Source: CAVUEG01 sp963740525 (GTDB lineage Bacteria; Actinomycetota; Actinomycetes; Propionibacteriales; Nocardioidaceae). Taken from it: a DNA stretch of 64,000 bases. Shown piece by piece: positions 53,564 through 62,009 of this stretch. Each line of letters opens with the position of its first letter. Position 1 is the first letter of the stretch. Both the position numbers and the translations under genes were made by a program. The notes under the pieces were generated by a model that was not told the origin of the DNA, searched no databases, and saw only the letters and a program-made list of their open reading frames with translations. The stretch is taken from assembly GCA_963740525.1 (NCBI GenBank), contig CAVUEG010000011.1, positions 138,243 to 202,242 on the forward strand, written 5' to 3'.

Positions 53564-53603
53564 ACCACGAGGCCGTCACCCGATCGGGTGACGGCCTCGT
53601 GGT
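53564..53603. terminator. Perfect 40-bp palindrome: bidirectional terminator
   Basis: Twenty-base arms (53564-53583 and 53584-53603, left arm starting ACCACGAGGCCGTC) form a perfect dyad with no spacer, folding as an 18-bp stem with a GATC tip. It sits between the convergent DUF4193 and DUF4235 genes, 23 bp after one stop and 19 bp after the other. No T-tract, but the stem is strong and the position is right for terminating both. Confidence 0.85.
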
Positions 53604-53621
53604 GTGTCGAACCGGTGGGGC

Positions 53622-53939
53622 TCAGACCGCGGCGGGCTTGTGCTTCGACGCGTCCTGGCTGTCGCCCTGCAGGTCGGGCGGAAGGTGCCCCGTCGACTTC
53701 GTGTAGTAGTTCGCCGCCTTGCGGGCGGCGAGCATCCTGGCAATCGCGATCGCGGTGCCACTGAGGGCCGCCCAGCCCACGGCCTCCCAGATCTCCACGT
53801 CCGGGTCGGCCGGGTTGGCCGGGGGGTTCTTGCCGGTGGTGGCGCGCCACGACGTGTTCAGGACCTTCTTGGTCACGGCGGCGGCCGCGATGGCCGAGCC
53901 GAGCGAGAAGGCGGACCAGAGCTTCGAGCCCGAGGCCAT
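53622..53939 (-). CDS. DUF4235 family protein
   Basis: A 105-aa protein, MASGSKLWSAFSLGSAIAAAAVTKKVLNTSWRATTGKNPP..PDVEIWEAVGWAALSGTAIAIARMLAARKAANYYTKSTGHLP, matching the DUF4235 actinobacterial family with two membrane-type helices. The function is unknown. The upstream DUF3093 gene ends 1 bp before this start, so they are co-transcribed. Confidence 0.88.
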   Translation of the reverse strand: MASGSKLWSAFSLGSAIAAAAVTKKVLNTSWRATTGKNPPANPADPDVEIWEAVGWAALSGTAIAIARMLAARKAANYYTKSTGHLPPDLQGDSQDASKHKPAAV

Positions 53940-53940
53940 G

Positions 53941-54414
53941 TCAGTCTCCTTCGTCAGGTGTCGTGGCCACCCTACGCAGAGCGGCCGCGAGCTCGTCGGG
54001 GTGGCGGGTCGCGACCAGCCAGTACGGCGTCGGGTCGGCCGGGTCGGCGACCGAGATCCGCACGGCCCGCTTGAGGTAGGGGCGGAGCAGGAGGAAGGCC
54101 CGGGCGTCGGCCTCACGTCCCGCTGTCAGCCTGGTGGCCTCGGCATCGAGGACCGTGGTCTCGCCCAGGAGGCGCACCGGGATCGTCGCCCGTCCGGCGT
54201 GCAGCACGCCGTCCTCGCTCACGCGGACCGCTGCGGCGCCGTACCCGGCGAGCACCGCGAAGACCAGCAGCGCCAGAGCCGAAGCGCCCGCCCAGGCCAC
54301 CGCGGCGGGAAGCGCGACGACGAAGGCGAGCCAGACACTGGCCAGGAACATCGTCGCCTGGACCCACCAGCGCAGTGGCACGCTCAGGCGTTCGGAGTAG
54401 GGCACAGGGCACAC
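53941..54414 (-). CDS. DUF3093 family membrane protein
   Basis: A 157-aa protein with two adjacent N-terminal helices (WVQATMFLASVWLAFVVALPAAVAWAGASALALLVFAVLAGYGAAAVRV) and a soluble C-terminal domain (FLLLRPYLKRAVRISVADPADPTPYWLVATRHPDELAAAL), the DUF3093 pattern. The start at GTG 54414 has GAGGTGA about 6 bp upstream; the frame is open six codons further to a GTG at 54432. Divergent from dut; equivalent to Rv2698 in M. tuberculosis. Confidence 0.85.
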   Translation of the reverse strand: MCPVPYSERLSVPLRWWVQATMFLASVWLAFVVALPAAVAWAGASALALLVFAVLAGYGAAAVRVSEDGVLHAGRATIPVRLLGETTVLDAEATRLTAGREADARAFLLLRPYLKRAVRISVADPADPTPYWLVATRHPDELAAALRRVATTPDEGD

Positions 54415-54482
54415 AATCTCACCTCGGCTCACCCGCGCCCGCCGGTGGGGGCGGGCGGCGGCAGCGGTTAGGGTCGGGCGCC

Positions 54483-54968
54483 ATGGTGGAGATCGCGCTC
54501 GTGCGCCTCGATGACGGCGTCCCCGTCCCGTCCTACGCGCACCCGGGCGATGCCGGGGCCGACCTCGCGACGACGGTGGACGTCACCCTGGCACCGGGCG
54601 AGCGCGCCATGGTGCCCACGGGGCTGAGCATCGCGCTGCCCGAGGGGTACGTCGCCCTGGTGCACCCTCGATCTGGCCTGGCCGCCCGTCACGGGCTCTC
54701 CATCGTCAACGCCCCGGGGACTGTCGACGCGGGGTACCGCGGCGAGATCAAGGTGATGCTGGTCAACCTCGACCCGCGCGAGGAGGTCACCCTGCACCGC
54801 GGGGACCGGATCGCCCAGCTCGTCATCCAACGTTTCGAACGGGCCACGTTCGTCGAGGTCGAGAGCCTGCCCGAGTCCGCGCGCGGGGTCGGGGGTTACG
54901 GTTCTACCGGGGGCTTCGGCGCACCTGTGCCCGCCCCCGCACAGACCACCACAGAGGAGAACCAGTGA
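54483..54968 (+). CDS. dut: dUTP diphosphatase
   Basis: A 161-aa trimeric dUTPase that converts dUTP to dUMP. All five motifs are visible: DAGADLATT, HPRSGLAARHG, GTVDAGYRGEIKV, GDRIAQLVI, and the C-terminal arm RGVGGYGSTGGFG. ATG 54483 follows TAGGGT by 8 bp. It overlaps the DUF3710 gene by 4 bp (GTGA). Confidence 0.95.
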   Translation: MVEIALVRLDDGVPVPSYAHPGDAGADLATTVDVTLAPGERAMVPTGLSIALPEGYVALVHPRSGLAARHGLSIVNAPGTVDAGYRGEIKVMLVNLDPREEVTLHRGDRIAQLVIQRFERATFVEVESLPESARGVGGYGSTGGFGAPVPAPAQTTTEENQ

Positions 54969-55672
54969 AGTTCCGCCGGAAGCAGTCCGAGGCCGTCGAA
55001 CAGGCCGACGGCGAGCAGGTCGAGGAGGTCGAGTTCCAGCTCGACGAGGACCTCGAGGAGGGCGACCAGCTCCAGATGGAGGTCGAGTACGAGCTCGACA
55101 TGTCCGATCTCGGCGTGCGCGCGTTCGGCCCGTACGACGTGGACGAGGTCGAGTTCGCCGAGGTGGAGCAGGGCACCGTCGACCTCGGCGGGCTGATCAT
55201 CCGCGGCATGGAGGGCTTCGAGCTCCGGATGCAGGTCGACGAGTCCACTGGTGAGGTCGCCGCCGTCCTGCTGGCCAACGACGAGGGCGCCGTCGAGCTG
55301 CGCCCCTTCGCCGCACCGCGTGAGGGCGACATGTGGTCCGAGGTCCGTCGCGACATCGCCGCGGAGGCGACCCGGCGCGGAGGCACCGCCACCGAGTCCG
55401 AGGGCCGCTTCGGCACCGAGCTGCGCGTCGCCATCCCCGTCACCACCCCGGAGGGTCAGGCGGCCACCCAGCCGTCGCGAATCCTCGGGTTCAACGGTCC
55501 CCGCTGGATCCTGCGCGCCACGATGCTCGGCAAGCCGGCACTCCAGCCCGAGCAGGCCGGCCCCTGGGAGAGCGCCCTTCGCGGCGTCATCGTGAACCGC
55601 GGCGCCGGCGCCATGGCACCCGGCGACGCGATCCCGCTCACGCTTCCGCCATCTGCCCAGCCGGTCGGCTGA
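54965..55672 (+). CDS. DUF3710 family protein
   Basis: A 235-aa acidic protein: an initial charged stretch (KFRRKQSEAVEQADGEQVEEVEF), then RAFGPYDVDEVEFAEVEQGTVDLGGLIIRGMEGFELRMQVDE and LGFNGPRWILRATMLGKPALQPEQAGPWESALRGVIVNRG, the DUF3710 core. The function is unknown; the family (Rv2696c) is widely next to dut. GTG start at 54965 overlaps the dut stop. Confidence 0.9.
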   Translation: MKFRRKQSEAVEQADGEQVEEVEFQLDEDLEEGDQLQMEVEYELDMSDLGVRAFGPYDVDEVEFAEVEQGTVDLGGLIIRGMEGFELRMQVDESTGEVAAVLLANDEGAVELRPFAAPREGDMWSEVRRDIAAEATRRGGTATESEGRFGTELRVAIPVTTPEGQAATQPSRILGFNGPRWILRATMLGKPALQPEQAGPWESALRGVIVNRGAGAMAPGDAIPLTLPPSAQPVG

Positions 55673-55692
55673 GCCCGGCGTACGCTGAAGAC

Positions 55693-56061
55693 ATGAGTGA
55701 CCTCAAGGGTCGGCTGCGTGCCAACCTGAGCAAGTGGGCGAGCGCCGACGACATGCATGCGCGTGAGCTCCGCAAGACCACGGCCAAGTCGGGCTGCTGC
55801 CCGGTGCGTGATGCCCCCGACCGGGAGCGGATCCGGCTCCAGGGCAGCTTGCGCACCGTGACCCTGCGTCCGCGCGGCGGTGTCCCGGCGCTCGAGGCCG
55901 AGCTGTACGACGGCTCCGGGGTGATCACGCTGGTCTGGCTGGGTCGGCGCCGGATCGCCGGCATCGAGCCCGGCCGGGCTCTCACCGTCGAAGGACGGAT
56001 CGGTGTCCAGGGCGAGAACACCCGGGTGATCTACAACCCGCGCTACGAGCTCGGCTACTGA
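55693..56061 (+). CDS. OB-fold nucleic-acid-binding protein
   Basis: A 122-aa protein with a single OB fold: LQGSLRTVTLRPRGGVPALEAELYDGSGVITLVWLGRRRIAGIEPGRALTVEGRIGVQGENTRVIYNPRYEL. The N-terminal ~45 residues are helical (LRANLSKWASADDMHARELRK). The family (Rv2694c) has no known role. ATG follows TACGCT by 6 bp. Confidence 0.88.
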   Translation: MSDLKGRLRANLSKWASADDMHARELRKTTAKSGCCPVRDAPDRERIRLQGSLRTVTLRPRGGVPALEAELYDGSGVITLVWLGRRRIAGIEPGRALTVEGRIGVQGENTRVIYNPRYELGY

Positions 56062-56065
56062 CCGC

Positions 56066-56773
56066 GTGAGCTCCGAGCCACCGTCCACCGCGGGGTCTGA
56101 CCTCAGCGTCGAAGCAGTCGTCCGGCACCAGCTCGCGACCGCGCTGGGTGGCAAACGCGGCATGGTCGAGGCCGGTGTGCCCACGATCGCCTTCACGATC
56201 ACGTTCCTGCTGACCAAGGACCTGACCCCCGCGCTGGTGCTCAGCGTCGCCACGGCACTCGTGCTGCTGGTGCTCCGGCTGGTACAGGGCGGCTCGGTGA
56301 AGTTCGTGGTGAACAGCCTCTTCGGCATCGGGCTCGGAGCCCTCTTCGCCTGGCGCTCGATCCGCGGGGGAGGCGACGGCAACGATGCCGCGCTGGCCTA
56401 CTTCCTGCCGGGCATCATCTACAACGCCGGGTACGCCGGCATGCTGCTGGTGTCGATCGTGACCCGCTGGCCGTTCGTCGGGTTCCTGGTGGGCAGCGTG
56501 ACCGGTGACCCGACCGCGTGGCGCCAGGACCCCCGCGTGGTCCGGCTCTGCAGCAACCTGACCTGGCTGCTGCTCCTGCCCTGCCTGGTCCGCGTCTCGG
56601 TCCAGCTGCCGCTCTACCTGGCCGGCAAGGAGAGCATCACGGACCCCAACGCCATCGTGGCCGCCCTGGGCATCTCCAAGATCGTTCTCGGCTGGCCGCT
56701 TCAGATCGCCGCTCTCGCGGCGATGGTGTGGTTGCTGGCGCGCGACCACACGCCCGTGGAGGAACCGGCCTGA
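56066..56773 (+). CDS. DUF3159 family membrane protein
   Basis: A 235-aa protein with about six helices: EAGVPTIAFTITFLLTK, LVLSVATALVLLVLRLVQGG, VVNSLFGIGLGALFAWRSIRGGGDGNDAALAYFLPGIIYNAGYAGMLLVSIVTRWPFVGFLVG, KIVLGWPLQIAALAAMVWLL. This matches DUF3159 (Rv2693c). GTG start 4 bp after the OB-fold stop; convergent with the TrkA genes. Confidence 0.88.
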   Translation: MSSEPPSTAGSDLSVEAVVRHQLATALGGKRGMVEAGVPTIAFTITFLLTKDLTPALVLSVATALVLLVLRLVQGGSVKFVVNSLFGIGLGALFAWRSIRGGGDGNDAALAYFLPGIIYNAGYAGMLLVSIVTRWPFVGFLVGSVTGDPTAWRQDPRVVRLCSNLTWLLLLPCLVRVSVQLPLYLAGKESITDPNAIVAALGISKIVLGWPLQIAALAAMVWLLARDHTPVEEPA

Positions 56774-56791
56774 GCGTCGTCCCGGTGCCGG

Positions 56792-57463
56792 CTACTTCTG
56801 GTGGTCGGCGGGGGACAGGAGCTGCTCGAGCTCTTCCTCGACCGCACTGGTGGCAACGAACAGCAGCTCGTCGCCGGCCTCGATCGGTTGCTCGGCGGTG
56901 GGCGTGTAGACCTGCCCGTCACGCAGGATCGTGACCAGCGAGCAGTTCTCGGGCCAGGGGATGAGGCCGCTCGGCTTGCCGACGAACGGCGAGTTGGAAG
57001 GCAGCGTCATCTCGACCAGGTTGGCGTTGCCCTGCCGGAAGGTGAACAACCGGACCAGGTCACCGACCGAGACCGCCTCCTCGACGAGGGCGGACATGAT
57101 CCGCGGGGTCGAGACGTTGACGTCGACGCCCCAGGCCTCGGTGAAGAGCCACTCGTTGTCCGGGTGGTTGACCCGTCCGACGGTCCGGGGGACCCCGAAC
57201 TCGGTCTTGGCGAGCAGGGACGTGACCAGGTTGGCCTTGTCGTCTCCCGTGGCCGCGATGACGACCTCGCACTGCTGGAGCCGCGCCTCCTCCAGGGAGG
57301 AGAGCTCGCACGAGTCCGCGAGGAGCCACTCGGCGTCGGGCACGCGCTCGGGCTTGATGGAGGCAGGGTCCTTGTCGATCAGCAGGACCTGGTGGCCGTT
57401 GCTGATGAGCTCCCGGGCGATCGAGCGCCCGACGGCGCCGGCTCCGGCGATGGCGACGCGCAT
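56792..57463 (-). CDS. ceoC: TrkA-type K+ uptake regulatory protein (second of the pair)
   Basis: A 223-aa protein with a Rossmann RCK-N domain (MRVAIAGAGAVGRSIARELISNGHQVLLIDKDPASI, nucleotide-binding GAGAVG) and a C-terminal RCK-C domain (PSNSPFVGKPSGLIPWPENCSLVTILRDGQVYTPTAEQPIEAGDELLFVA). It would gate a K+ uptake channel in response to nucleotide. Its ATG overlaps the stop of the partner gene. M. tuberculosis has the ceoB-ceoC pair here (Rv2691-Rv2692). Confidence 0.88.
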   Translation of the reverse strand: MRVAIAGAGAVGRSIARELISNGHQVLLIDKDPASIKPERVPDAEWLLADSCELSSLEEARLQQCEVVIAATGDDKANLVTSLLAKTEFGVPRTVGRVNHPDNEWLFTEAWGVDVNVSTPRIMSALVEEAVSVGDLVRLFTFRQGNANLVEMTLPSNSPFVGKPSGLIPWPENCSLVTILRDGQVYTPTAEQPIEAGDELLFVATSAVEEELEQLLSPADHQK

Positions 57464-58134
57464 CAGTCGGCCTCCGGTCCCTTCTCGAAGACGGCGTACG
57501 CATGGCGCGCGTTCTCCTCGCGCATCACCAGGTGGAGGACGTCGCCCTCCTGGATGACGGACTCCCGGGTCGGCAGCATGCCCTCGCCCAGCCTGTCGAT
57601 CCAGGCGATCCGGCTGCCGGAGTCCTGCTGGAACTGGACCGTCCGGTGGCCGACCCACGCCTCCGGGACGGGCATCTGGTCCAGCCGGATGGTCCCCGAA
57701 GGGTCGCGGTAGTCGGGCTCGGCGCCTGCGGGAAGCATCCGGCGCAGGATCTGGTCGGCGGTCCACTTGACCGTCGCGACCGTCGTGATCCCGAGCCGCT
57801 GGTACACCTCGGCGCGGCCCGGGTCGTAGATCCGGGCCACGACCTGCTGGATTCCGAACGTCTCCCGGGCGACGCGCGCCGCGATGATGTTGGAGTTGTC
57901 GCCGCTCGACACGGCGGCGAAGGCGTCGGCCTTGTCGATGCCGGCCTTGCTCAGCACGGCCTGGTCGAAGCCGTAGCCAGTGACCTTGGTCCCGTTGAAG
58001 GACGGTCCGAGGCGTCGGAAGGCGTCCGGGTTGGCGTCGATGACGGCGACAGTGTGGTCGCGGTCCTCGAGGCTTCTGGCGAGTGTCGACCCGACTCGGC
58101 CGCATCCCATGATCACGACATGCACACGGGGCAC
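57463..58134 (-). CDS. ceoB: TrkA-type K+ uptake regulatory protein (first of the pair)
   Basis: A 223-aa RCK protein: VHVVIMGCGRVGSTLARSLEDRDHTVAVIDANPDAF (GCGRVG), VSSGDNSNIIAARVARETFGIQQVVARIYDP, and a C-terminal TrkA-C domain (EGMLPTRESVIQEGDVLHLVM). Divergent from the permease gene. The assigned start is GTG 58134; a second GTG at 58125 lies close to a TAGCGT box and is an alternative. Together with the second gene it likely controls a Ktr/Trk-type transporter encoded elsewhere. Confidence 0.88.
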   Translation of the reverse strand: MPRVHVVIMGCGRVGSTLARSLEDRDHTVAVIDANPDAFRRLGPSFNGTKVTGYGFDQAVLSKAGIDKADAFAAVSSGDNSNIIAARVARETFGIQQVVARIYDPGRAEVYQRLGITTVATVKWTADQILRRMLPAGAEPDYRDPSGTIRLDQMPVPEAWVGHRTVQFQQDSGSRIAWIDRLGEGMLPTRESVIQEGDVLHLVMREENARHAYAVFEKGPEAD

Positions 58135-58169
58135 GCTACACCGCGCGGGATGGCCTAGCCTTGCGGATC

Positions 58170-60221
58170 GTGGGAGTCGGCGACGTATCCAAACGAATCC
58201 TCCTCGGGCGCAAGCTCAGGAGCACGCAGCTGGGCGAGACCCTGCTGCCCAAACGAGTCGCGCTCCCGGTGTTCGCCTCCGACGCGCTCTCGTCGGTCGC
58301 CTACGCCCCGGACGAGGTCTTCATCATGCTGTCCGTGGCCGGATTCACGGCCTACGCCTGGTCGTGGAAGATCGCGATCCTGGTGGCGCTGGTGATGCTC
58401 ACCGTGGTCACGTCCTACCGGCAGAACGTCCATGCCTACCCCAGTGGTGGCGGGGACTACGAGGTCGCGACCGTGAACCTCGGTCCCAACGCCGGTGTGA
58501 CCGTCGCGAGCGCCCTGCTCGTCGACTACGTCCTGACGGTGGCGGTGTCGGTCTCCTCGGGAGTGCAGAACGCGGCCGCGGCGCTGTCGTTCGTGTCCAA
58601 CCACGAAGCGACGTACGCCGCGATCCTGGTGGCCCTGCTGGCGGCGCTGAACCTGCGCGGGGTCCGTGAGTCGGGCACCTTCTTCGCGATCCCGACGTAC
58701 GGCTTCATGCTCGGCATCTTCTCGATGGCGGCCTGGGGCTTCATCCAGGCATCGATGGGCACGCTGCCCGAGGTGGAGAGCGCCAAGCTCATCCTGCGCC
58801 CGGCCGAAGGGTACGAGGGCGAGATCAGCCAGGTGGCGCTGATCTTCCTGCTGATGCGGGCGTTCTCGTCCGGCTGTGCGGCTCTGACCGGTGTCGAGGC
58901 GATCTCGAACGGCGTGCCCGCCTTCCGCAAGCCCAAGTCCCGCAACGCGGCGACCACCCTGCTCCTGCTGGGCGGGATCGCGGTGACGATGCTGATGAGC
59001 ATCATCGTGCTGGCCCGCGACATGGGTCTGAAGTACGTCGACAAGAGCGAGCTCGACCGGCTCCGGATGCCTGACGGCAGCCCGCTGCCCGAAGGCTTCG
59101 ACGAGCACACGGTGATCGCCCAGATCGCCCGTGCGGTCTTCCAGGACTTCCCGCCCGGCTTCTACTTCGTGCTCGCGATGACCGGGATCATCCTGGTGCT
59201 CGCGGCCAACACCGCTTTCAACGGCTTCCCGGTGCTCGGCTCGATCCTGGCGAAGGACGGCTTCATGCCGCGTCAGCTCGGCTCACGTGGGGACCGGCTC
59301 GCCTACAGCAACGGCATCGTCGTGCTCGCCCTGATGGCGATCGCGCTGATCATCGCCTTCGACGCGGAGGTCACGCGCCTGATCCAGCTGTACATCGTGG
59401 GCGTCTTCGTCTCCTTCAACCTCAGCCAGCTCGGGATGATCCGGCACTGGACCCGGCACCTGCGCTCGGAGACCGACCCGGCCAAGCGCCGCCGGATGCT
59501 CCGCTCCAGGGCGATCAACACGTTCGGACTGGCGATGACCGCGGTCGTGTTCGTGATCGTGGTGATCACCAAGTTCCTCGCCGGTGCCTGGATCGCGATC
59601 CTCGCGATGGCGATCTTCTTCATGATCATGAAGGGGATCCGCGGGCACTACGACAACGTCGCCGGCGAGCTCGTGGTCGCCGAGGACGACCAGGTGCTTC
59701 CCACGCGGGTGCACGCGGTCGTCCTGGTCTCCAAGCTGCACAAGCCGACAATGCGGGCCCTGGCTTACGCCAAGGCGTCGCGGCCGAACCTGCTCGAGGC
59801 CGTCTACGTCGACACCGAGTCCAAGGAGACCGCCCGTCTCCTCGAGGAGTGGGACGACCGCCGGATCGACGTACCGCTGAAGGTGCTCTACTCGCCGTAC
59901 CGCGAGGTGATCAAGCCGATCGTCGACTACGCCGTCGAGATCCGTGACGCCAGCCCGCGGGGGCTCGTCGCCGTTTACATCCCCGAGTACGTCGTCGGCC
60001 GCTGGTGGGAGCAGCTCCTGCACAACCAGACCGCGCTGCGGCTCAAGGGCCGGCTGCTGTTCACTCCCGGCGTGATGGTGATCTCCGTGCCCTACCAGCT
60101 GCGGTCCTCGGTCCTGGCGCAGGCACGAGGTGAGCGTGAGCTGGAACGCCTGCGCCCCGGCGACGTACGACGCGGGCAGGGGTCCGGCCGCGACCGCTCC
60201 GACAAGGGACGACGGCGATGA
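58170..60221 (+). CDS. APC-superfamily permease with C-terminal domain (Rv2690c-like)
   Basis: A 683-aa membrane protein. Twelve or so helices in the first ~480 residues (PVFASDALSSVAYAPDEVFIML, YPSGGGDYEVATVNLGPNAGVTVASALLVDYVLTVAVSVSSGVQNAAAAL, LMRAFSSGCAALTGVEAISNGVPAFR), the KUP/APC-like pattern. A cytoplasmic C-terminal domain (~500-650) resembles a USP-like fold (HAVVLVSKLHKPTMRALAYAKASRPNLLEAVYVDTESKETARLLEEWDDRRIDVPLKVLYSPYR). A link to K+ uptake is plausible with the adjacent TrkA genes. GTG 58170 is favoured because TAGCCT lies 8 bp upstream. Confidence 0.87.
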   Translation: MGVGDVSKRILLGRKLRSTQLGETLLPKRVALPVFASDALSSVAYAPDEVFIMLSVAGFTAYAWSWKIAILVALVMLTVVTSYRQNVHAYPSGGGDYEVATVNLGPNAGVTVASALLVDYVLTVAVSVSSGVQNAAAALSFVSNHEATYAAILVALLAALNLRGVRESGTFFAIPTYGFMLGIFSMAAWGFIQASMGTLPEVESAKLILRPAEGYEGEISQVALIFLLMRAFSSGCAALTGVEAISNGVPAFRKPKSRNAATTLLLLGGIAVTMLMSIIVLARDMGLKYVDKSELDRLRMPDGSPLPEGFDEHTVIAQIARAVFQDFPPGFYFVLAMTGIILVLAANTAFNGFPVLGSILAKDGFMPRQLGSRGDRLAYSNGIVVLALMAIALIIAFDAEVTRLIQLYIVGVFVSFNLSQLGMIRHWTRHLRSETDPAKRRRMLRSRAINTFGLAMTAVVFVIVVITKFLAGAWIAILAMAIFFMIMKGIRGHYDNVAGELVVAEDDQVLPTRVHAVVLVSKLHKPTMRALAYAKASRPNLLEAVYVDTESKETARLLEEWDDRRIDVPLKVLYSPYREVIKPIVDYAVEIRDASPRGLVAVYIPEYVVGRWWEQLLHNQTALRLKGRLLFTPGVMVISVPYQLRSSVLAQARGERELERLRPGDVRRGQGSGRDRSDKGRRR

Positions 60222-61431
60222 GCAGGCAGACCCGGCAGCGCGAGGAGCGCGGTCCCGCGCGGGTCGGTGAGCGGTTCTCAGTGGACGTCGGACCGATCGC
60301 GCACGGTGGGTTCTGCGTCGCCCGGCCATGAGGGCGTCGTGGTCTTCGTCCGGCACGCCCTGCCTGGCGAGACGGTCGAGGTCGTCGTGACCGAGGGGTC
60401 CGAGGGTGACCGCTTCCTGCGCGGCGACGCCGTCGCCGTGCTCACGGCCAGCCCCGACCGCGTCGAGGCTCCGTGCCCGTTCGCCGGGCCGGGCAGTGCG
60501 GCGGGTGCGACTTCCAGCACGTTGCGCCCCGGCCCCAGCGAGACCTGAAGGCCGACGTCGTCCGCGAGCAGCTCAGCCGGCTGGCGGGGCTGGACGTCGC
60601 GGTGGAGGTGGAGCCCGTGCCGGGCGACGTCGCGGGCTGCGGCTGGCGGACCCGGATGCAGTTCGCGATGGCGACTGACGGTCGCCCGGGATGCGCGCCA
60701 CCGCTCGCGCGACGTCGTCACGATCGACAGGTGCCGGATTGCTCACCCCGACCTTCCGTTGGTGCCGCACGGCGCCGCACCCGCCGGAGCGGGCGTCGAG
60801 ACCGGGGTCGCCAGCACCGGCACCCAGTGGGTGCTCTCGGCGGCGACAGGTGCCGACGGTGTCCGAGGAGGTCGACGGCGTGCTTTCGAGGTGGCCGCCG
60901 ACGGGTTCTGGCAGGGCCACCCCGGCGCGCCGGACCCTGGTCGACACGGTGCTGGCATGCTGACCCCGCAGCCCGGGGAGCCGCGCTCGACCTCTACGCC
61001 GGGGTCGGGCTGTTCGCCCGCTTCCTGGTCCGAGGCGGTGGGCCCCACCGGGCGCGGTGATCGCGGTCGAGGGCGACGGCCACGGCGTCACGGCTGCGCG
61101 GACAACTGCCGCCGGGGTCGTCGCGGTGCCCGGTGACTGGCCGAGGTGCTCGCCGGCGCCCTGCACCGCGGCGCTGCGACGCCGTCGACCTCGTCGTCCT
61201 GGACCCGCCGCGCGCGGGCGCGAAGCGGCCGGTGGTGGAGCGGTCGCGGCCCGCGACCCCCGCGCGGTGGCGTACGTGGCCTGCGACCCGGCTGCGCTGG
61301 CCCGCGACCTGGCGGTCTTCGCCGAGCACGGCTACGCGCTGGAGCGGCTGCGCGCCTTCGACCTGTTCCCGATGACTTCCCACTTGGAGTGCGTTGCGCA
61401 CCTTGTGAAGAGCGACTCTGGCCTGCGGTGA
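60218..61431 (+). pseudogene. TrmA/RumA-type RNA uracil-5-methyltransferase, heavily frameshifted
   Basis: The gene starts at ATG 60218, overlapping the permease stop (ATGA). Conserved pieces appear in all three frames: TRAM-like FSVDVGPIAHGGFCVAR (frame 2), QCGGCDFQH and AGCGWRTRMQFAM (frame 2 after a shift through frame 0), AAPAGAGVETG, TQWVLSAATG, FEVAADGFWQ (frame 0), ALDLYAGVGLFARFL (frame 2), VAVEGD, DLVVLDPPRAGAKRP, and AYVACDPAALARDLAVFAEHGYALERLRAFDLFPMTSHLECVAHL (frame 1). At least ten single-base shifts occur in 1.2 kb, yet catalytic motifs, including Cys of VACDP, are intact, which fits base-calling errors better than decay. In M. tuberculosis the comparable neighbour is Rv2689c. 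Confidence 0.85.
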
Positions 61432-61539
61432 TGTGATCGGGCTCGTCAGCACGAGACTCGAGGGCGGGCCGTCAGGCTCACTTTGGGCTCGCTTTGGCAA
61501 TCCCAAGCAGTCTTCCACAATCCTCTTAACTCTTGGCAG

Positions 61540-61900
61540 ACGGGCTTCGCGCCATAGCGCCATGTGCAGGTAGGTGATGTCACTGAAACCGACCGCCGGC
61601 TTGGGGTTCGCCCGGACGGCGTCGAAGTCGATGCCGTCGCAGATCCGGTATGCCCCGGCCCCGCCTCGGGTTGAGATGATCGCGCGGACGTTCGGGTCGC
61701 GGAACGCGTAGTTCAGGTCGCGGAGCCGGTCGGAGTCGCGCCCAGCCATGTACCCCCACTGGTCACGAGCGTGCTCACCGACTTCAACTTCCAGTCCCCA
61801 CGACTCAAGGACCGCCTGCGCAGCAGCGATAACCTCTTCGGTTGGGTGCTGGCAGGAGAGACCAGCCGAAGAGGTCGCCTGCCTTCAGGGTGGGCCAACT
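61540..61900 (-). pseudogene. Truncated LD-carboxypeptidase (S66 family)
   Basis: On the minus strand, an N-terminal start like SWPTLKAGDL(F)RLVSPASTPTEEVIAAAQAVLESWGLEVEVGEHARDQWGYMAGRDSDRLRDLNYAFRDPNVRAIISTRGGAGAYRICDGIDFDAVRANPKPAVGFSDITYLHMALWREARL can be read only by restoring one base at about 61867 and one at about 61845. About 120 of the usual ~300 residues remain; the segment with the Glu and His of the catalytic triad is missing past 61540. The first shift is again in a C-run. The true end and any start are not clear. Confidence 0.7.
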
Positions 61901-62009
61901 CAGCGACCAGTCCCCAGCGCCGAGTTCGAACAGCCCATAGGGGTGGGTGCTGCGGGGCACGCTTCTGCGTGGTCGCGTTCCCTGGGCGAACGGCTGGGGC
62001 ATGGCGGGG

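Noticed and set aside
54375..54482. An earlier start for dut
   Set aside because: The added residues are not like any dUTPase N-terminus and overlap the opposite-strand DUF3093 gene region; ATG 54483 starts at the family position.
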